Shown in pieces: positions 50,984 through 60,286 of a stretch of DNA of 64,000 nucleotides. The notes under the pieces were generated by a model. That model was not told the DNA's origin. It saw nothing but the letters and a program-made list of their open reading frames with translations, and did no database searches. A program made the translations under genes and the position numbers. Source of the stretch: Rhizobium leguminosarum (GTDB lineage Bacteria; Pseudomonadota; Alphaproteobacteria; Rhizobiales; Rhizobiaceae); NCBI RefSeq assembly GCF_017876795.1, contig NZ_JAGIOR010000003.1, forward strand, positions 248,001 through 312,000, in the 5' to 3' direction. Numbering within the stretch: the stretch's first letter is position 1; each line of letters starts with the position of its first letter.

Positions 50984-52519
50984 TCAACCCTCCAAAACCG
51001 GCAAGATGCCCGATGAAACAGCGGCGTTCAGCGCACCCGTCGCCACCAGTTCGGCGGCGGCGGCGAGGTCGCCCGCCATGTAGCGGTCGGTATCGAGGGT
51101 CGAAACCTTGCTACGGATCGCGGTGATCGCCTTCAAAAGCTCCGGGCTTGTCGACAGCGGCGCACGCAGTTCGACGCCTTGGGCGGCGGTCAGCGCCTCG
51201 ATGCCGATGATGGCGAACAGGTTCTCGGTCATCCCAAGCAGGCGGCGGGCGCCGTGGCAGGCCATGGAGACATGGTCTTCCTGGTTGGCTGAGGTCGGGG
51301 TCGAATCGACCGAGGCCGGATGCGACATCTGCTTGTTCTCGGACATCAGCGCCGCCGAGGTGACCTCGGCGATCATCAGGCCGGAATTCAAGCCCGGCTT
51401 CTTGGCGAGAAAGGCCGGCAGGCCGTAGGAAAGGGTGGGATCGACCAGCAGCGCGATGCGGCGCTGCGAAATCGCGCCGATCTCGCAGACGGCAAGCGCG
51501 ATCTGGTCGGCGGCGAAGGCGACGGGTTCGGCGTGAAAATTGCCGCCGGAGACGACGGAATTGTCAGACAGCACCAGCGGATTGTCGGTGACCGCGTTGG
51601 CCTCGATCTCAAGGGTGTGGGCCACCGAGCGCAGCAAGTCGAGGCAAGCGCCGTCGACCTGCGGCTGGCAGCGGATGCAATAGGGATCCTGCACGCGCTC
51701 GTCGCCCTCGATATGGCTCTGGCGAATGACGGATTGATCTAGCAGGGCCCGCAGGGCGGATGCCGTGTCGATCTGGCCCTTGTGGCCGCGCAACGTGTGA
51801 ATATCCGGATGGAAGGGCGCCGAAGAGCCCATGGCGGCATCGGTCGACATGGCGCCGGTGATCAGCGCCGATTGCCCGGCACGGTGGGCGCGGAAGAGAC
51901 CGGCAAGCGCCAGTGCCGTCGAGGTCTGGGTGCCGTTGATCAGCGCCAGGCCCTCCTTGGCAGCGAGCACCACCGGTTTGAGGCCTGCCCTTTCGAGAGC
52001 TTCAGCGCCCGAGAGACGTTCGCCGGCGAAGAAGGCTTCGGCTTCGCCCATCATCACCGCGGCCATATGGGCGAGCGGGGCAAGATCACCGGAGGCGCCG
52101 ACCGAGCCCTTTTCCGGGATCAGCGGAATGACGCCCTTTTCCAGCATGCCTTCGATCAGCCGCACCAGCTCCAGCCGCACGCCGGAGGCGCCGCGCCCGA
52201 GCGAGACCAGTTTCAGCGCCATGATCAGCCGGACGATATTTTCAGGTAGCGGCGCGCCGACGCCGCAGCAATGCGACAAGATGAGATTGCGCTGCAGGGT
52301 AGCGACATCGGCACTGTCGATCTTGATCGAGGCGAGTTTGCCGAAGCCGGTATTGATGCCGTAGACGGGCGCATTGCCGGCGGCGATCTCGGCGATCCGG
52401 GCGGCGGCCTTGGCGATGCCGGCATCGAAGGCGGGATCGAGCCTTGCCGGCACGCCTGTCCAGTAGATGATTTCGAGGTCCTTGAGTGAGACGGAGCCCG
52501 GATGGAGCGTGATGGTCAT
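50984..52519 (-). CDS. hutH: Histidine ammonia-lyase
   Basis: A 511-residue enzyme that eliminates ammonia from histidine to form urocanate. The MIO prosthetic group forms autocatalytically from Ala142-Ser143-Gly144 in [12 protein letters not shown]. Tyr53 in [15 protein letters not shown] and [10 protein letters not shown] complete the active site. Its start overlaps the hutI stop by 4 bases. A divergent paralogue lacking the MIO triad is encoded at 60283. Confidence 0.96.
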   Translation of the reverse strand: MTITLHPGSVSLKDLEIIYWTGVPARLDPAFDAGIAKAAARIAEIAAGNAPVYGINTGFGKLASIKIDSADVATLQRNLILSHCCGVGAPLPENIVRLIMALKLVSLGRGASGVRLELVRLIEGMLEKGVIPLIPEKGSVGASGDLAPLAHMAAVMMGEAEAFFAGERLSGAEALERAGLKPVVLAAKEGLALINGTQTSTALALAGLFRAHRAGQSALITGAMSTDAAMGSSAPFHPDIHTLRGHKGQIDTASALRALLDQSVIRQSHIEGDERVQDPYCIRCQPQVDGACLDLLRSVAHTLEIEANAVTDNPLVLSDNSVVSGGNFHAEPVAFAADQIALAVCEIGAISQRRIALLVDPTLSYGLPAFLAKKPGLNSGLMIAEVTSAALMSENKQMSHPASVDSTPTSANQEDHVSMACHGARRLLGMTENLFAIIGIEALTAAQGVELRAPLSTSPELLKAITAIRSKVSTLDTDRYMAGDLAAAAELVATGALNAAVSSGILPVLEG

Positions 52520-53778
52520 CGACCGTTCCTTTCGCCCTTGAAGACGCGTGCGTGAAGCGGGTTGAAGCCGATGCGGTAGACGAGCTCGGCGAGGCTCTCG
52601 ATATTCCAGACGGCAAAATCGGCCGATTTGCCGGGCTCAAGCGTTCCGGTCTCGCCGATGAGGCCGAGCGCGCGCGCACCTTCGCGGGTGGCCCCGGCGA
52701 TGCATTCCTCGACGGTAAGGGCGAAAAGCGTCGCCGACATGTTCATGGTCAGCAGCATCGAGGTGAGCGGCGAGGTGCCGGGATTGCAATCGGTGGCGAT
52801 CGCGATCGGCACGCCGGCCCGGCGCAGCGCCTCCACCGGCGGCTTCTGCTTTTCATGGATGGCGTAGAAGGCGCCGGGCAGAAGCACGGCGACGGTGCCG
52901 GCAGCGGCCATCGCGGCAACACCTTCGTCGTCGAGATATTCCAGATGATCGGCCGAAAGCGCGCCGTATGACGCGGCGAGCCTGGCGCCGCCGAGGTTGG
53001 AAAGCTGCTCGGCATGCAGCTTGACCGGCAGTCCAAGCGCCTTCGCCTTGTCGAAGACGCGGGCGATCTCGGCCGTTGAAAAGGCAATCCCCTCGCAGAA
53101 GCCGTCGACGGCATCGGCAAGGCCGAGATTATACATGTCGTCGAGGCCAGGCAGCACGACCTCATCGAGGTAATCGCCGTTGCGGCCCTTGTATTCCACC
53201 GGCGTCGCATGGGCGCCGAGATAGCTGGTGGCGACGCGGACCGGTCTCAGATGGCCGAGCAGGCGGGCGCTCTGCAGCATCTTCACTTCGCCGGATCGGT
53301 TCAGCCCGTAGCCGGATTTGATCTCGATCGTCGTCACGCCTTCGGCAAGCAGCGTGTCGAGCCGCGGCAGCGCCTCGCTGACGAGTTCCTCGACCGACAG
53401 CGCATTGGTCGCTTTGACAGAGGAAACGATGCCGCCGCCGGCACGCGCGATCTCCTCATAAGTGGCGCCTGCAAGCCGCATCTCGAACTCGCGGGCGCGG
53501 TTGCCGCCGTGGACGATATGGGTGTGGCAGTCGACGAGGCCTGGAGTCACCCAGCGGCCTTCGAGATCGACGATGTCCGAGCGTTCAATGGCGGAAGCCG
53601 GCAACTCGCTTTCGGCGCCGGCAAAGGTGATGCGGCCGTTTTCGGTGAGCACGGCGCCCTTTTCGACGATGCCGAGCCCGTCCTTTTCAGGCGCAAGCGT
53701 GGCTAGGCGCGCATTGCGCCACAGCACCGGCCTGACGTCGGCGGATGGGGTTTCCTCTGAAAAATTGTTCCCGGTCAT
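52516..53778 (-). CDS. hutI: Imidazolonepropionase
   Basis: A 420-residue amidohydrolase-superfamily enzyme that opens imidazolonepropionate to N-formimino-glutamate. The metal site is [20 protein letters not shown], with [12 protein letters not shown] and KLHAEQLSN. The start was set at MTGNNFSEE; the 50 preceding codons run through the hut promoter region and are not coding. It is the first gene of the leftward operon, divergent from hutF. Confidence 0.95.
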   Translation of the reverse strand: MTGNNFSEETPSADVRPVLWRNARLATLAPEKDGLGIVEKGAVLTENGRITFAGAESELPASAIERSDIVDLEGRWVTPGLVDCHTHIVHGGNRAREFEMRLAGATYEEIARAGGGIVSSVKATNALSVEELVSEALPRLDTLLAEGVTTIEIKSGYGLNRSGEVKMLQSARLLGHLRPVRVATSYLGAHATPVEYKGRNGDYLDEVVLPGLDDMYNLGLADAVDGFCEGIAFSTAEIARVFDKAKALGLPVKLHAEQLSNLGGARLAASYGALSADHLEYLDDEGVAAMAAAGTVAVLLPGAFYAIHEKQKPPVEALRRAGVPIAIATDCNPGTSPLTSMLLTMNMSATLFALTVEECIAGATREGARALGLIGETGTLEPGKSADFAVWNIESLAELVYRIGFNPLHARVFKGERNGR

Positions 53779-53807
53779 CAGCTTTGCGCCTTTCCTTACG
53801 TCGAAAC

Positions 53808-53819
53808 ATGTATATACAT
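53808..53819. promoter_or_regulatory. Candidate HutC operator between hutI and hutF
   Basis: ATGTATATACAT is a perfect 12-bp palindrome 30 bases before the hutI start and 82 bases before hutF. Its core, TGTA-TA-TACA, matches the TGTA-N2-TACA site known for Pseudomonas HutC. It could control both divergent operons. Confidence 0.65.
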
Positions 53820-53900
53820 AATAAGCAGGTGACAAGAGAAATTTTGCGCGCTTTTCTGGAAAAGAAAGAGCAGCGGCGCGGTAAGAGGAGAGGGACGGCC

Positions 53901-55247
53901 ATGACCACACTTCACGCAGGCACGGCACTGACGCCGAAAGGCTGGCAGAAGGACGTGCGGCTGACGCTCGAAGCCGGGCGCATTGCCCGGGTCGAGACCG
54001 GGGTTTCGCCTCAGCCCGGCGATGAACGCCACGCTCTTATCGTTCCGGCCATGGGAAATCTGCACAGCCATGCCTTCCAGCGGGCGATGGCCGGTCTTGC
54101 GGAAGTGCGCGGCCCGGCCAATGACAGCTTCTGGAGCTGGCGCACCGTCATGTACAAGTTCGCCCTGGCGATGACGCCTGAACATGTCGAGGCGGTAGCC
54201 GCCAAGCTCTATGTGGAAATGCTGGAGGCAGGCTTTTCCCGGGTCGGCGAATTCCATTATCTCCACCATGACAGGGATGGCGGCACTTACGCCAATATCG
54301 CCGAGCTTGCCGAACGCATCGGTGCTGCCAGCGAAGAGACCGGCCTCGGCCTGACCTTGCTGCCGGTTTTCTACGCCCATTCCGGCTTCGGCGGTGCTCA
54401 GCCGATCGACGGCCAGCGGCGTTTCATCAATTCTCTCGAAAGCTTCGAAAGGCTGATGGAGGGATGCCGGGCGGTAACCAGCCGGCTCGACGGCGCCGAA
54501 CTCGGCCTGGCGCCGCACAGCCTGCGCGCCGCAACGCCTGAGGAATTGGCGAAGCTTGTGCCGATGGCGGGCGACGGCCCCATCCATATCCATGTCGCCG
54601 AGCAGGTCAAGGAGGTCGAGGATTGCATCGCCTGGTCGGGCGCGCGGCCGGTAGAATGGCTGCTCGATCATGCGCCTGTGGATGAGCGCTGGTGCCTGAT
54701 CCACGCGACGCACATGACCGAAGATGAAACGCGGCGGATGGCGAAAAGCGGGGCGATTGCCGGCCTCTGCCCGATCACCGAAGCCAATCTCGGCGACGGC
54801 GCCTTTGCCGCGCCACTCTTCCTCGAAGAGGGCGGGCGTTACGGCATCGGTTCGGATTCCAATGTGCTGATCTCGGTGCCGGAAGAACTGCGCCAGCTCG
54901 AATATTCGCAGCGCCTGGCGCTGCGCGCCCGCAATGTCGTTGCAGCACCCGGCGGATCGACGGCACTTTGCCTGTTCACTCAGGCGCTTGCCGGCGGCGG
55001 TGCCGCTTTGAAGGCGCCCGCAGGTCTTGTTGAAGGCCATTACGCCGATCTCGTTTCGCTCGATACTGCAGCCATTCCCTACCTTTCCGGCGACCAGATC
55101 CTCGATCACTGGCTGTTTGCCGGCGGCATTTCCATCGATTGCGTCTGGGCGCGCGGCCGCAAGCAGGTGGAGGGCGGTCGCCATCTCAAACGCGACGCCA
55201 TCGACCGGCGTTTCCTGGCTGCGATGGATGAATTGCTGGCTGTCTGA
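53901..55247 (+). CDS. hutF: Formimidoylglutamate deiminase
   Basis: A 448-residue amidohydrolase-superfamily deiminase. [21 protein letters not shown] carries the HxH metal motif, with [14 protein letters not shown] and LIHATHMT for further ligands, and [10 protein letters not shown] with the final aspartate. It converts N-formimino-glutamate to N-formyl-glutamate and ammonia. It starts at 53901 after AAGAGGAG. It is divergent from hutI and followed by hutC. Confidence 0.95.
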   Translation: MTTLHAGTALTPKGWQKDVRLTLEAGRIARVETGVSPQPGDERHALIVPAMGNLHSHAFQRAMAGLAEVRGPANDSFWSWRTVMYKFALAMTPEHVEAVAAKLYVEMLEAGFSRVGEFHYLHHDRDGGTYANIAELAERIGAASEETGLGLTLLPVFYAHSGFGGAQPIDGQRRFINSLESFERLMEGCRAVTSRLDGAELGLAPHSLRAATPEELAKLVPMAGDGPIHIHVAEQVKEVEDCIAWSGARPVEWLLDHAPVDERWCLIHATHMTEDETRRMAKSGAIAGLCPITEANLGDGAFAAPLFLEEGGRYGIGSDSNVLISVPEELRQLEYSQRLALRARNVVAAPGGSTALCLFTQALAGGGAALKAPAGLVEGHYADLVSLDTAAIPYLSGDQILDHWLFAGGISIDCVWARGRKQVEGGRHLKRDAIDRRFLAAMDELLAV

Positions 55248-55386
55248 AAAAGAACTTTTCCTGGCCGGATATTGGATTTAGAGCAATTCCGGCAAAGTGT
55301 TGAGCGGTTTTGCCAGGCAAAGCGCAAAGCGCTTTTGCCGGGAATTGCATAAAAACAAAGAGATAGGGACCAATCGGAACGTGGCG

Positions 55387-56109
55387 ATGAATCAAAGCAG
55401 GGATCCCACCTTGCATCAGCGCATCCTCGGCGACATCGAGGGCCGTATCGTCTCGGGCGAATGGCGGCCGGGACATCGCATCCCCTTCGAGGTCGATCTC
55501 GCCACGCAATACGACGTCTCGCGCATGACGGTGAACAAGGTGCTGACCCAGCTCGCCAAGGCCGGCCTCATCGAGCGCCGCAAGAAATCCGGCAGCTTCG
55601 TCACCCAACCGCAGGCGCAATCGGCCGTCCTCGAAATCCACGACATCAAGGCCGAGGTGCAGTCGCTGAACCTGCCCTATTCCTACGCGGTCTCGAAGAA
55701 GACCAGCCGCAAGGCCAAGGCGGACGACAGCCGCCGGCTGGAACTGCCGGTTGCGTCCTCGGTCGTCGAGGTGGTCTGCATCCACAATGCCGGCGCGCGG
55801 CCCTTCTGCCTGGAGGAGCGGCTGATCAGTCTGGCGACTGTCCCGGAAGCCGCCGCCGCCGATTTTCTGACGATGGCGCCGGGTCCCTGGCTGCTCAACC
55901 AGGTGCCGTGGAGCACGGCCGAACACCGGATCCACGCCGTCTCGGCCAATGCCGACGTGGCCGCGGTGCTCGACATCGCCCGCAACACCGCCTGCCTCGT
56001 CGTCGAACGCCGCACCTGGAGCGGTGCCGGCCCGGTGACGCATGTGCGCTTCACCTATCCCGGCGATCGTCACGCGCTGGTGGCGCGTTTCATCCCGGCA
56101 TCACAATAA
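55387..56109 (+). CDS. hutC: GntR/UTRA regulator, histidine utilisation repressor
   Basis: A 240-residue HutC-type regulator. The winged helix (residues 7-72: TLHQRILGDIEGRIVSGEWRPGHRIPFEVDLATQYDVSRMTVNKVLTQLAKAGLIERR) is followed by a UTRA effector domain that in this family binds urocanate. The sequence resembles the HutC of Brucella and rhizobia. A GTG two codons earlier is an alternative start. It lies downstream of hutF and is convergent with a second HutC-like gene. Confidence 0.85.
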   Translation: MNQSRDPTLHQRILGDIEGRIVSGEWRPGHRIPFEVDLATQYDVSRMTVNKVLTQLAKAGLIERRKKSGSFVTQPQAQSAVLEIHDIKAEVQSLNLPYSYAVSKKTSRKAKADDSRRLELPVASSVVEVVCIHNAGARPFCLEERLISLATVPEAAAADFLTMAPGPWLLNQVPWSTAEHRIHAVSANADVAAVLDIARNTACLVVERRTWSGAGPVTHVRFTYPGDRHALVARFIPASQ

Positions 56110-56111
56110 TT

Positions 56112-56133
56112 CCATGTTCCATATACAACATGG
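56112..56133. promoter_or_regulatory. Inverted repeat between the two convergent HutC-type genes
   Basis: CCATGTT (56112-56118) and AACATGG (56127-56133) form a 7-bp inverted repeat enclosing CCATATAC. The stretch CCATATACAAC is also present at 56979. It could be a terminator stem or a regulator site; there is no T run. Confidence 0.4.
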
Positions 56134-56142
56134 TGACTGCTT

Positions 56143-56898
56143 TCAGTCCTCGAACATCTTGCCGCTGCGCGCTTCGAGCCGATAGCGATAGCCGGGATAG
56201 ACGAGGCGGGCGGTCGACACCACCTGTTTTGCCGACCATGTGCGCCGGCGGATCGTCAGGCACGGCTCAGTCTTCAGGATGGTCAGGAGCTTGCATTCCC
56301 AGGCCTGCGGCATCGCCGCCTCGACGACGTGCTCGGAGCCGCTGAGCGGGGCTGCGGCGGTCAGATAGGCATTCGGCGTCAGCGTCGTGAAATCCTGGCC
56401 GAGATATTCGGGAGCAGCCTCCGGATGGACGAAACGGTCCTCGATCTGTACCGGAACGCCGTTTTCGCTGTGGACGATCAGCGAGTGGAAGACCGCCGCA
56501 CCGATCGCGAGCTCCAAAGCGTCGGCGATCTCCGGAGAGGCTGTTTCCTGGGCGAGAACGATGACCGAGGCCTCGTGGACATGGCCGCGTTCGGCGATTT
56601 CTTCGGCGATGTTGCGCACCTCGAACAGTGCCGAATAGCCCTTGCGCTCGGCGACGAAGGAGCCGACACCCTGGATGCGGACGAGTTCGCCTTCATTGGC
56701 AAGTTCGCGCAGCGCCCGGTTGGCGGTCATCTTGCTGACGCCGAGCTCGACGACCAGCTCGTTTTCCGACGGAACGCGGTATTTCGGCGGCCATTCGCCG
56801 CTGTGGATGCGGTCGAGGATCACCTGCTTGACGCCGGCATAAAGCGGCGTGCTATCATTTTCCGCCAACTCGCGCTTCATCTCGCCGGAACGCTTCAT
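56143..56898 (-). CDS. GntR/UTRA regulator, second HutC-like
   Basis: A 251-residue regulator with winged helix STPLYAGVKQVILDRIHSGEWPPKYRVPSENELVVELGVSKMTANRALRELANEG (residues 16-70) and UTRA domain (ALFEVRNIAEEIAERGHVHEASV ... TARLVYPGYRYRLEAR). It resembles Pseudomonas HutC more than the neighbouring hutC does. It is divergent from the transporter and HutH-like operon at 57094, with a perfect 14-bp palindrome between them. It therefore most likely controls that operon, perhaps in response to urocanate or a similar compound. Confidence 0.88.
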   Translation of the reverse strand: MKRSGEMKRELAENDSTPLYAGVKQVILDRIHSGEWPPKYRVPSENELVVELGVSKMTANRALRELANEGELVRIQGVGSFVAERKGYSALFEVRNIAEEIAERGHVHEASVIVLAQETASPEIADALELAIGAAVFHSLIVHSENGVPVQIEDRFVHPEAAPEYLGQDFTTLTPNAYLTAAAPLSGSEHVVEAAMPQAWECKLLTILKTEPCLTIRRRTWSAKQVVSTARLVYPGYRYRLEARSGKMFED

Positions 56899-56970
56899 TG
56901 CCTATTCCTTTTGCACGAATGGAATTCGCTACATAAATCGACTTTCCTCTTGCATATCACAAAATATCTC

Positions 56971-56990
56971 ATATGGTACCATATACAACC
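56971..56990. promoter_or_regulatory. Candidate operator for second HutC-like regulator
   Basis: ATATGGTACCATAT (56971-56984) is a perfect 14-bp palindrome and runs on into ACAACC, giving CCATATACAAC at 56979-56989. It lies 73 bases from the regulator start and 104 bases from the receptor gene start, in AT-rich DNA suited to divergent promoters. Confidence 0.55.
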
Positions 56991-57093
56991 TCCCAAATCA
57001 GTCCGAATGATAAAAAGGACAGGAATGGGCAAGCCGGCGAAGATCGGCCGTGGTGACGCAAGGTCTGTTTCAACTCCAGAGGAGAATTCATCA

Positions 57094-57936
57094 ATGAAAT
57101 TCAGCGCAATCCTATTTTGCGGCGTAGCGGCTTTTTCCGCCTTCGCAGCCCCCGCCTTTTCCAAGGATTGGACGAAGGCGACGATCACGCTTGAAGGCGC
57201 CTATGCGCCGTGGAACCTCACCAATGCCGACGGCACGCTCGGCGGCTTCGAGCCGGAGCTTGCCAAGGTGCTGTGCGAACGCGCCAAGATCGAATGCACG
57301 CTGGTCGCTTCCGACTGGGACGGCATGATCCCGGCGCTCAACGCCGGCAAGTTCGATGTCATCATGGATGCGCTGTCGATCACCGAGGAGCGCAAGCAGG
57401 TCATCGACTTCACCATTCCCTATGCTGCCACCCCTGCCGCCTTCGCCACAGCCAAGGACAGCCCGCTCGCCAAGGCCGCCGGCACCGGCGCCACGATCAA
57501 GATGACGCCCGGCCAGACCGGCGTGAAGGAGATCGATGCGCTGAAGGCCGCTTTCAAGGGCAAGACGATCGGCATCCAGGCGGCGACCGTCTACGCCAAG
57601 TTCGTCTATGACAATTTCGGCGACATTGCCGAGATCCGCGAATACAAGACCGGCGCCGACCGTGACCTCGACCTGCAGAACGGCCGTATCGACCTCGGCT
57701 TCGACGACGCCGTCTATTTCGCCAACGCCTTCCAGAGCGCCAATGGCGCACTCGACTTCACCGGCCCGGAAATCGTCGGTTCGATCTGGGGCGAGGGCGA
57801 AGGCCTCGGCGTCCGCAAGGCCGACACCGACCTGCGCGACAAGTTCAGCGAGGCGATCAAGTCCGCGCTCGCCGACGGCACCGTCAAGAACCTCTCGATG
57901 AAGTGGTTCAAGGTCGACGTCAGCCCGCAGCAATAA
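57094..57936 (+). CDS. ABC transporter substrate-binding protein, amino-acid (family 3) type
   Basis: A 280-residue periplasmic receptor with signal peptide MKFSAILFCGVAAFSAFAAPAFS and family 3 pattern ITLEGAYAPWNLTNADGTLGGFEPELAKVLCERAKIECTLVASDWDGMIPALNAGKFDVIMDALSITEERKQVIDFTIPY. This is the lysine/arginine/ornithine/histidine-type receptor group. The operon context (HutC-like regulator, HutH-like lyase) suggests histidine or an imidazole or aromatic amino acid derivative. The start has AGAGGAG upstream. Confidence 0.92.
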   Translation: MKFSAILFCGVAAFSAFAAPAFSKDWTKATITLEGAYAPWNLTNADGTLGGFEPELAKVLCERAKIECTLVASDWDGMIPALNAGKFDVIMDALSITEERKQVIDFTIPYAATPAAFATAKDSPLAKAAGTGATIKMTPGQTGVKEIDALKAAFKGKTIGIQAATVYAKFVYDNFGDIAEIREYKTGADRDLDLQNGRIDLGFDDAVYFANAFQSANGALDFTGPEIVGSIWGEGEGLGVRKADTDLRDKFSEAIKSALADGTVKNLSMKWFKVDVSPQQ

Positions 57937-58041
57937 GCGTTTCGGCCTTCCGGCCGCAAACGCCTGTCTCCGGCTTTATCGCCGGAGACAGCATGCTATT
58001 GTCAATCTGCAAAACACTGCCACGGACGGGGAACGGACGCT

Positions 58042-58767
58042 ATGGCAAGCTTGGAACTGCTCGGCTTCGGCTCGACCGGATGGGGCGCGCTGCTCATTGC
58101 CGCTACCTTGATGACGCTGGCCGTCACGGCGACGGCGCTGGCAATCGGCGCGGTGCTGGGCGCAATCGTCGCGGCGGCGAAACTCTCCGGCAATCTTGCC
58201 CTCGTCACCCTCGGCAACATCTATACGACCGTGTTTCGCGGCGTGCCTGAACTGCTGATCATCTATCTCATCTATTTCGGCGGCTCCTCGGCCGTCACCT
58301 CGATCGGCAAGGCGATGGGTTACGAGGGTTTTCTCGGCCTGCCCTCCTTCATCGCTGGCGCGCTTGCCGTCGGCATCATCTCAGGCTCCTATCAGGCCGA
58401 GGTGTTCCGCGGCGCCTTCCTCGCCATCTCCAAGGGTGAGCTCGAGGCGGCCTCGGCGATCGGCATGCATCGCGGCTTGCGGCTGCGCCGGATCATCATG
58501 CCGCAGGTGCTGCGGCTGGCCATTCCCGGCCTCGGCAATGTCTGGCAGCTGAGCCTCAAGGATTCTGCGCTGATCTCCGTCACCGGCCTCGCCGAACTGA
58601 TGCGCACCAGTCAGGTGGCGGCAGGCTCGACCCGGCAATATTTCCTGTTCTTCATCGCCGGCGGCTGCCTCTATCTCATCCTGACCAGCCTTTCCGACCG
58701 GATCTTCAACGGTGCGGAACGCCGCGCCAACCGCAGCATGCCGGCCGCTGCCATGGGCCAGGCGTAA
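58042..58767 (+). CDS. Amino-acid ABC transporter permease (HisQ type)
   Basis: A 241-residue membrane protein with about five helices. NIYTTVFRGVPELLIIYLIYFGG is the family N-terminal segment and GSYQAEVFRGAFLAISKGELEAASAIGMHRGLRLRRIIMPQVLRLAIPGLGN the EAA loop. It pairs with the next permease and is 105 bases after the receptor gene. Confidence 0.92.
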   Translation: MASLELLGFGSTGWGALLIAATLMTLAVTATALAIGAVLGAIVAAAKLSGNLALVTLGNIYTTVFRGVPELLIIYLIYFGGSSAVTSIGKAMGYEGFLGLPSFIAGALAVGIISGSYQAEVFRGAFLAISKGELEAASAIGMHRGLRLRRIIMPQVLRLAIPGLGNVWQLSLKDSALISVTGLAELMRTSQVAAGSTRQYFLFFIAGGCLYLILTSLSDRIFNGAERRANRSMPAAAMGQA

Positions 58768-58777
58768 GGAGGCGATG

Positions 58778-59482
58778 ATGGATTTCACCTTTCTTGCTTC
58801 GACCATGGTCACCCTGCTCAAGGCCGTGCCGACGACGCTGATCCTGTTTTCGTTGTCGATCTTCCTCGGCGGCCTGCTGGCGCTCGTCATCGTCTCGATG
58901 CGGGTCAGCGGCAACCCTCTGCTTTCGGGTTTCGCCAAGGGTTATATCTTCATCTTCCGCGGCTCGCCGCTGCTGATCCAGATGTTCTTGGTGTTTTACG
59001 GCCTCGGCCAGTTCGGCGTCATCCGCTATTCCTTCCTCTGGCCGTTCCTGCGCGAGCCGATGGTCTGCGCCGTGCTGTCGCTGGCGCTCTGCACCGCCGG
59101 CTACACGGCGGAGATTTTTCGCGGCGGCATCCGCGCCGTTTCGCCGAAGGAGATCGAGGCGGCCCGCTCGATCGGCATGTCCGGCCCCCTGCTGGTTCGC
59201 CGCATCCTGGCGCCGATCGCCTTTCGCCATGCGCTGCCGGCCTATTCCACCGAGATCGTGCTGATGATGAAATCGACGGCGCTCGCAAGCCTCGTCACCG
59301 TCTGGGAGGTCACCGGTGTGGCCCAGCGGCTGATCTCGCAGACCTACCGCACGATGGAGGTCTTTCTCTGCGCGGCGATCATCTATCTCGTTTTGAACTT
59401 CATCATCCTGCAGGGCATGGCCCTGCTCGAATATTCGCTGTCCCGACACCGCCGCGCCGCCCCGCAGGCGCTGAAGGCGTAA
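58778..59482 (+). CDS. Amino-acid ABC transporter permease (HisM type)
   Basis: A 234-residue partner permease: YIFIFRGSPLLIQMFLVFYGLGQFG and the EAA loop TAGYTAEIFRGGIRAVSPKEIEAARSIGMSG. An AAGGAGG site is 5 bases before the second of two ATG codons. It follows the first permease by 10 bases. Confidence 0.92.
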   Translation: MDFTFLASTMVTLLKAVPTTLILFSLSIFLGGLLALVIVSMRVSGNPLLSGFAKGYIFIFRGSPLLIQMFLVFYGLGQFGVIRYSFLWPFLREPMVCAVLSLALCTAGYTAEIFRGGIRAVSPKEIEAARSIGMSGPLLVRRILAPIAFRHALPAYSTEIVLMMKSTALASLVTVWEVTGVAQRLISQTYRTMEVFLCAAIIYLVLNFIILQGMALLEYSLSRHRRAAPQALKA

Positions 59483-59509
59483 GCGGCCTTTGAACCGATT
59501 GGAGCAACC

Positions 59510-60286
59510 ATGCCAGGCGTAACCCGACTTTCGGTCCGCAATATCCGCAAGAGCTTCGGCACGCACGAGGTGCTGCGCGGCATTTCCCTCGATGCTGAGG
59601 ACGGCGATGTGATTTCGCTGCTCGGCGCCTCAGGCTCCGGCAAATCGACCTTTCTGCGCTGCATCAACATGCTCGAGACCGCAAGCGACGGCGAGATCTG
59701 GGTCGATGGCGAGCACATCGAGATGGTGCACAAAAACGGGCGCAGCAAACCGGCAAGCCAGAAGCAGGTGGACCACATCCGCTCGGAACTCGGCATGGTG
59801 TTCCAGTCCTTCAATCTCTGGTCCCATATGACGATCCTGCAGAACGTCATTGAAGGGCCGATCCATGTGCTCAAACGACCGCGTGCCGACTGCATCGCCG
59901 AGGCCGAAGCGCTGCTCGAAAAGGTCGGCATCGCAGACAAGCGCCACGCCTATCCCGCCCATCTCTCCGGCGGTCAACAGCAACGCGCCGCGATCGCCCG
60001 CGCGCTGGCGATGAAGCCGAAGGTGATGCTCTTCGACGAGCCGACCTCGGCGCTTGATCCGGAACTCGTCGGCGAGGTGCTGCGCGTCATGCGCGCGCTT
60101 GCCGAGGAAGGCATGACCATGCTCGTCGTCACCCATGAGATGAGCTTTGCCCGCAATGTTTCCAACCGCGTCGTCTTCATGCGCGAAGGGCTGATCGAAA
60201 GCAGCGGCAAGCCGGACGACATGTTCACCGGCGGCGCCACACCCGCCTTCCGCCAGTTCATCGGCCATTTCGGAAGCGGTCAATGA
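59510..60286 (+). CDS. Amino-acid ABC transporter ATP-binding protein (HisP type)
   Basis: A 258-residue ATPase. Walker A is [13 protein letters not shown], signature [15 protein letters not shown], Walker [17 protein letters not shown] and switch [10 protein letters not shown]. The insert [39 protein letters not shown] is typical of HisP. It overlaps the following lyase-like gene by 4 bases, tying transport to that enzyme. Confidence 0.93.
   Translation: MPGVTRLSVRNIRKSFGTHEVLRGISLDAEDGDVISLLGASGSGKSTFLRCINMLETASDGEIWVDGEHIEMVHKNGRSKPASQKQVDHIRSELGMVFQSFNLWSHMTILQNVIEGPIHVLKRPRADCIAEAEALLEKVGIADKRHAYPAHLSGGQQQRAAIARALAMKPKVMLFDEPTSALDPELVGEVLRVMRALAEEGMTMLVVTHEMSFARNVSNRVVFMREGLIESSGKPDDMFTGGATPAFRQFIGHFGSGQ

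Noticed and set aside
53796..55184. 462-codon reverse open frame
   Set aside because: Antisense to hutF, which has all deiminase metal motifs.
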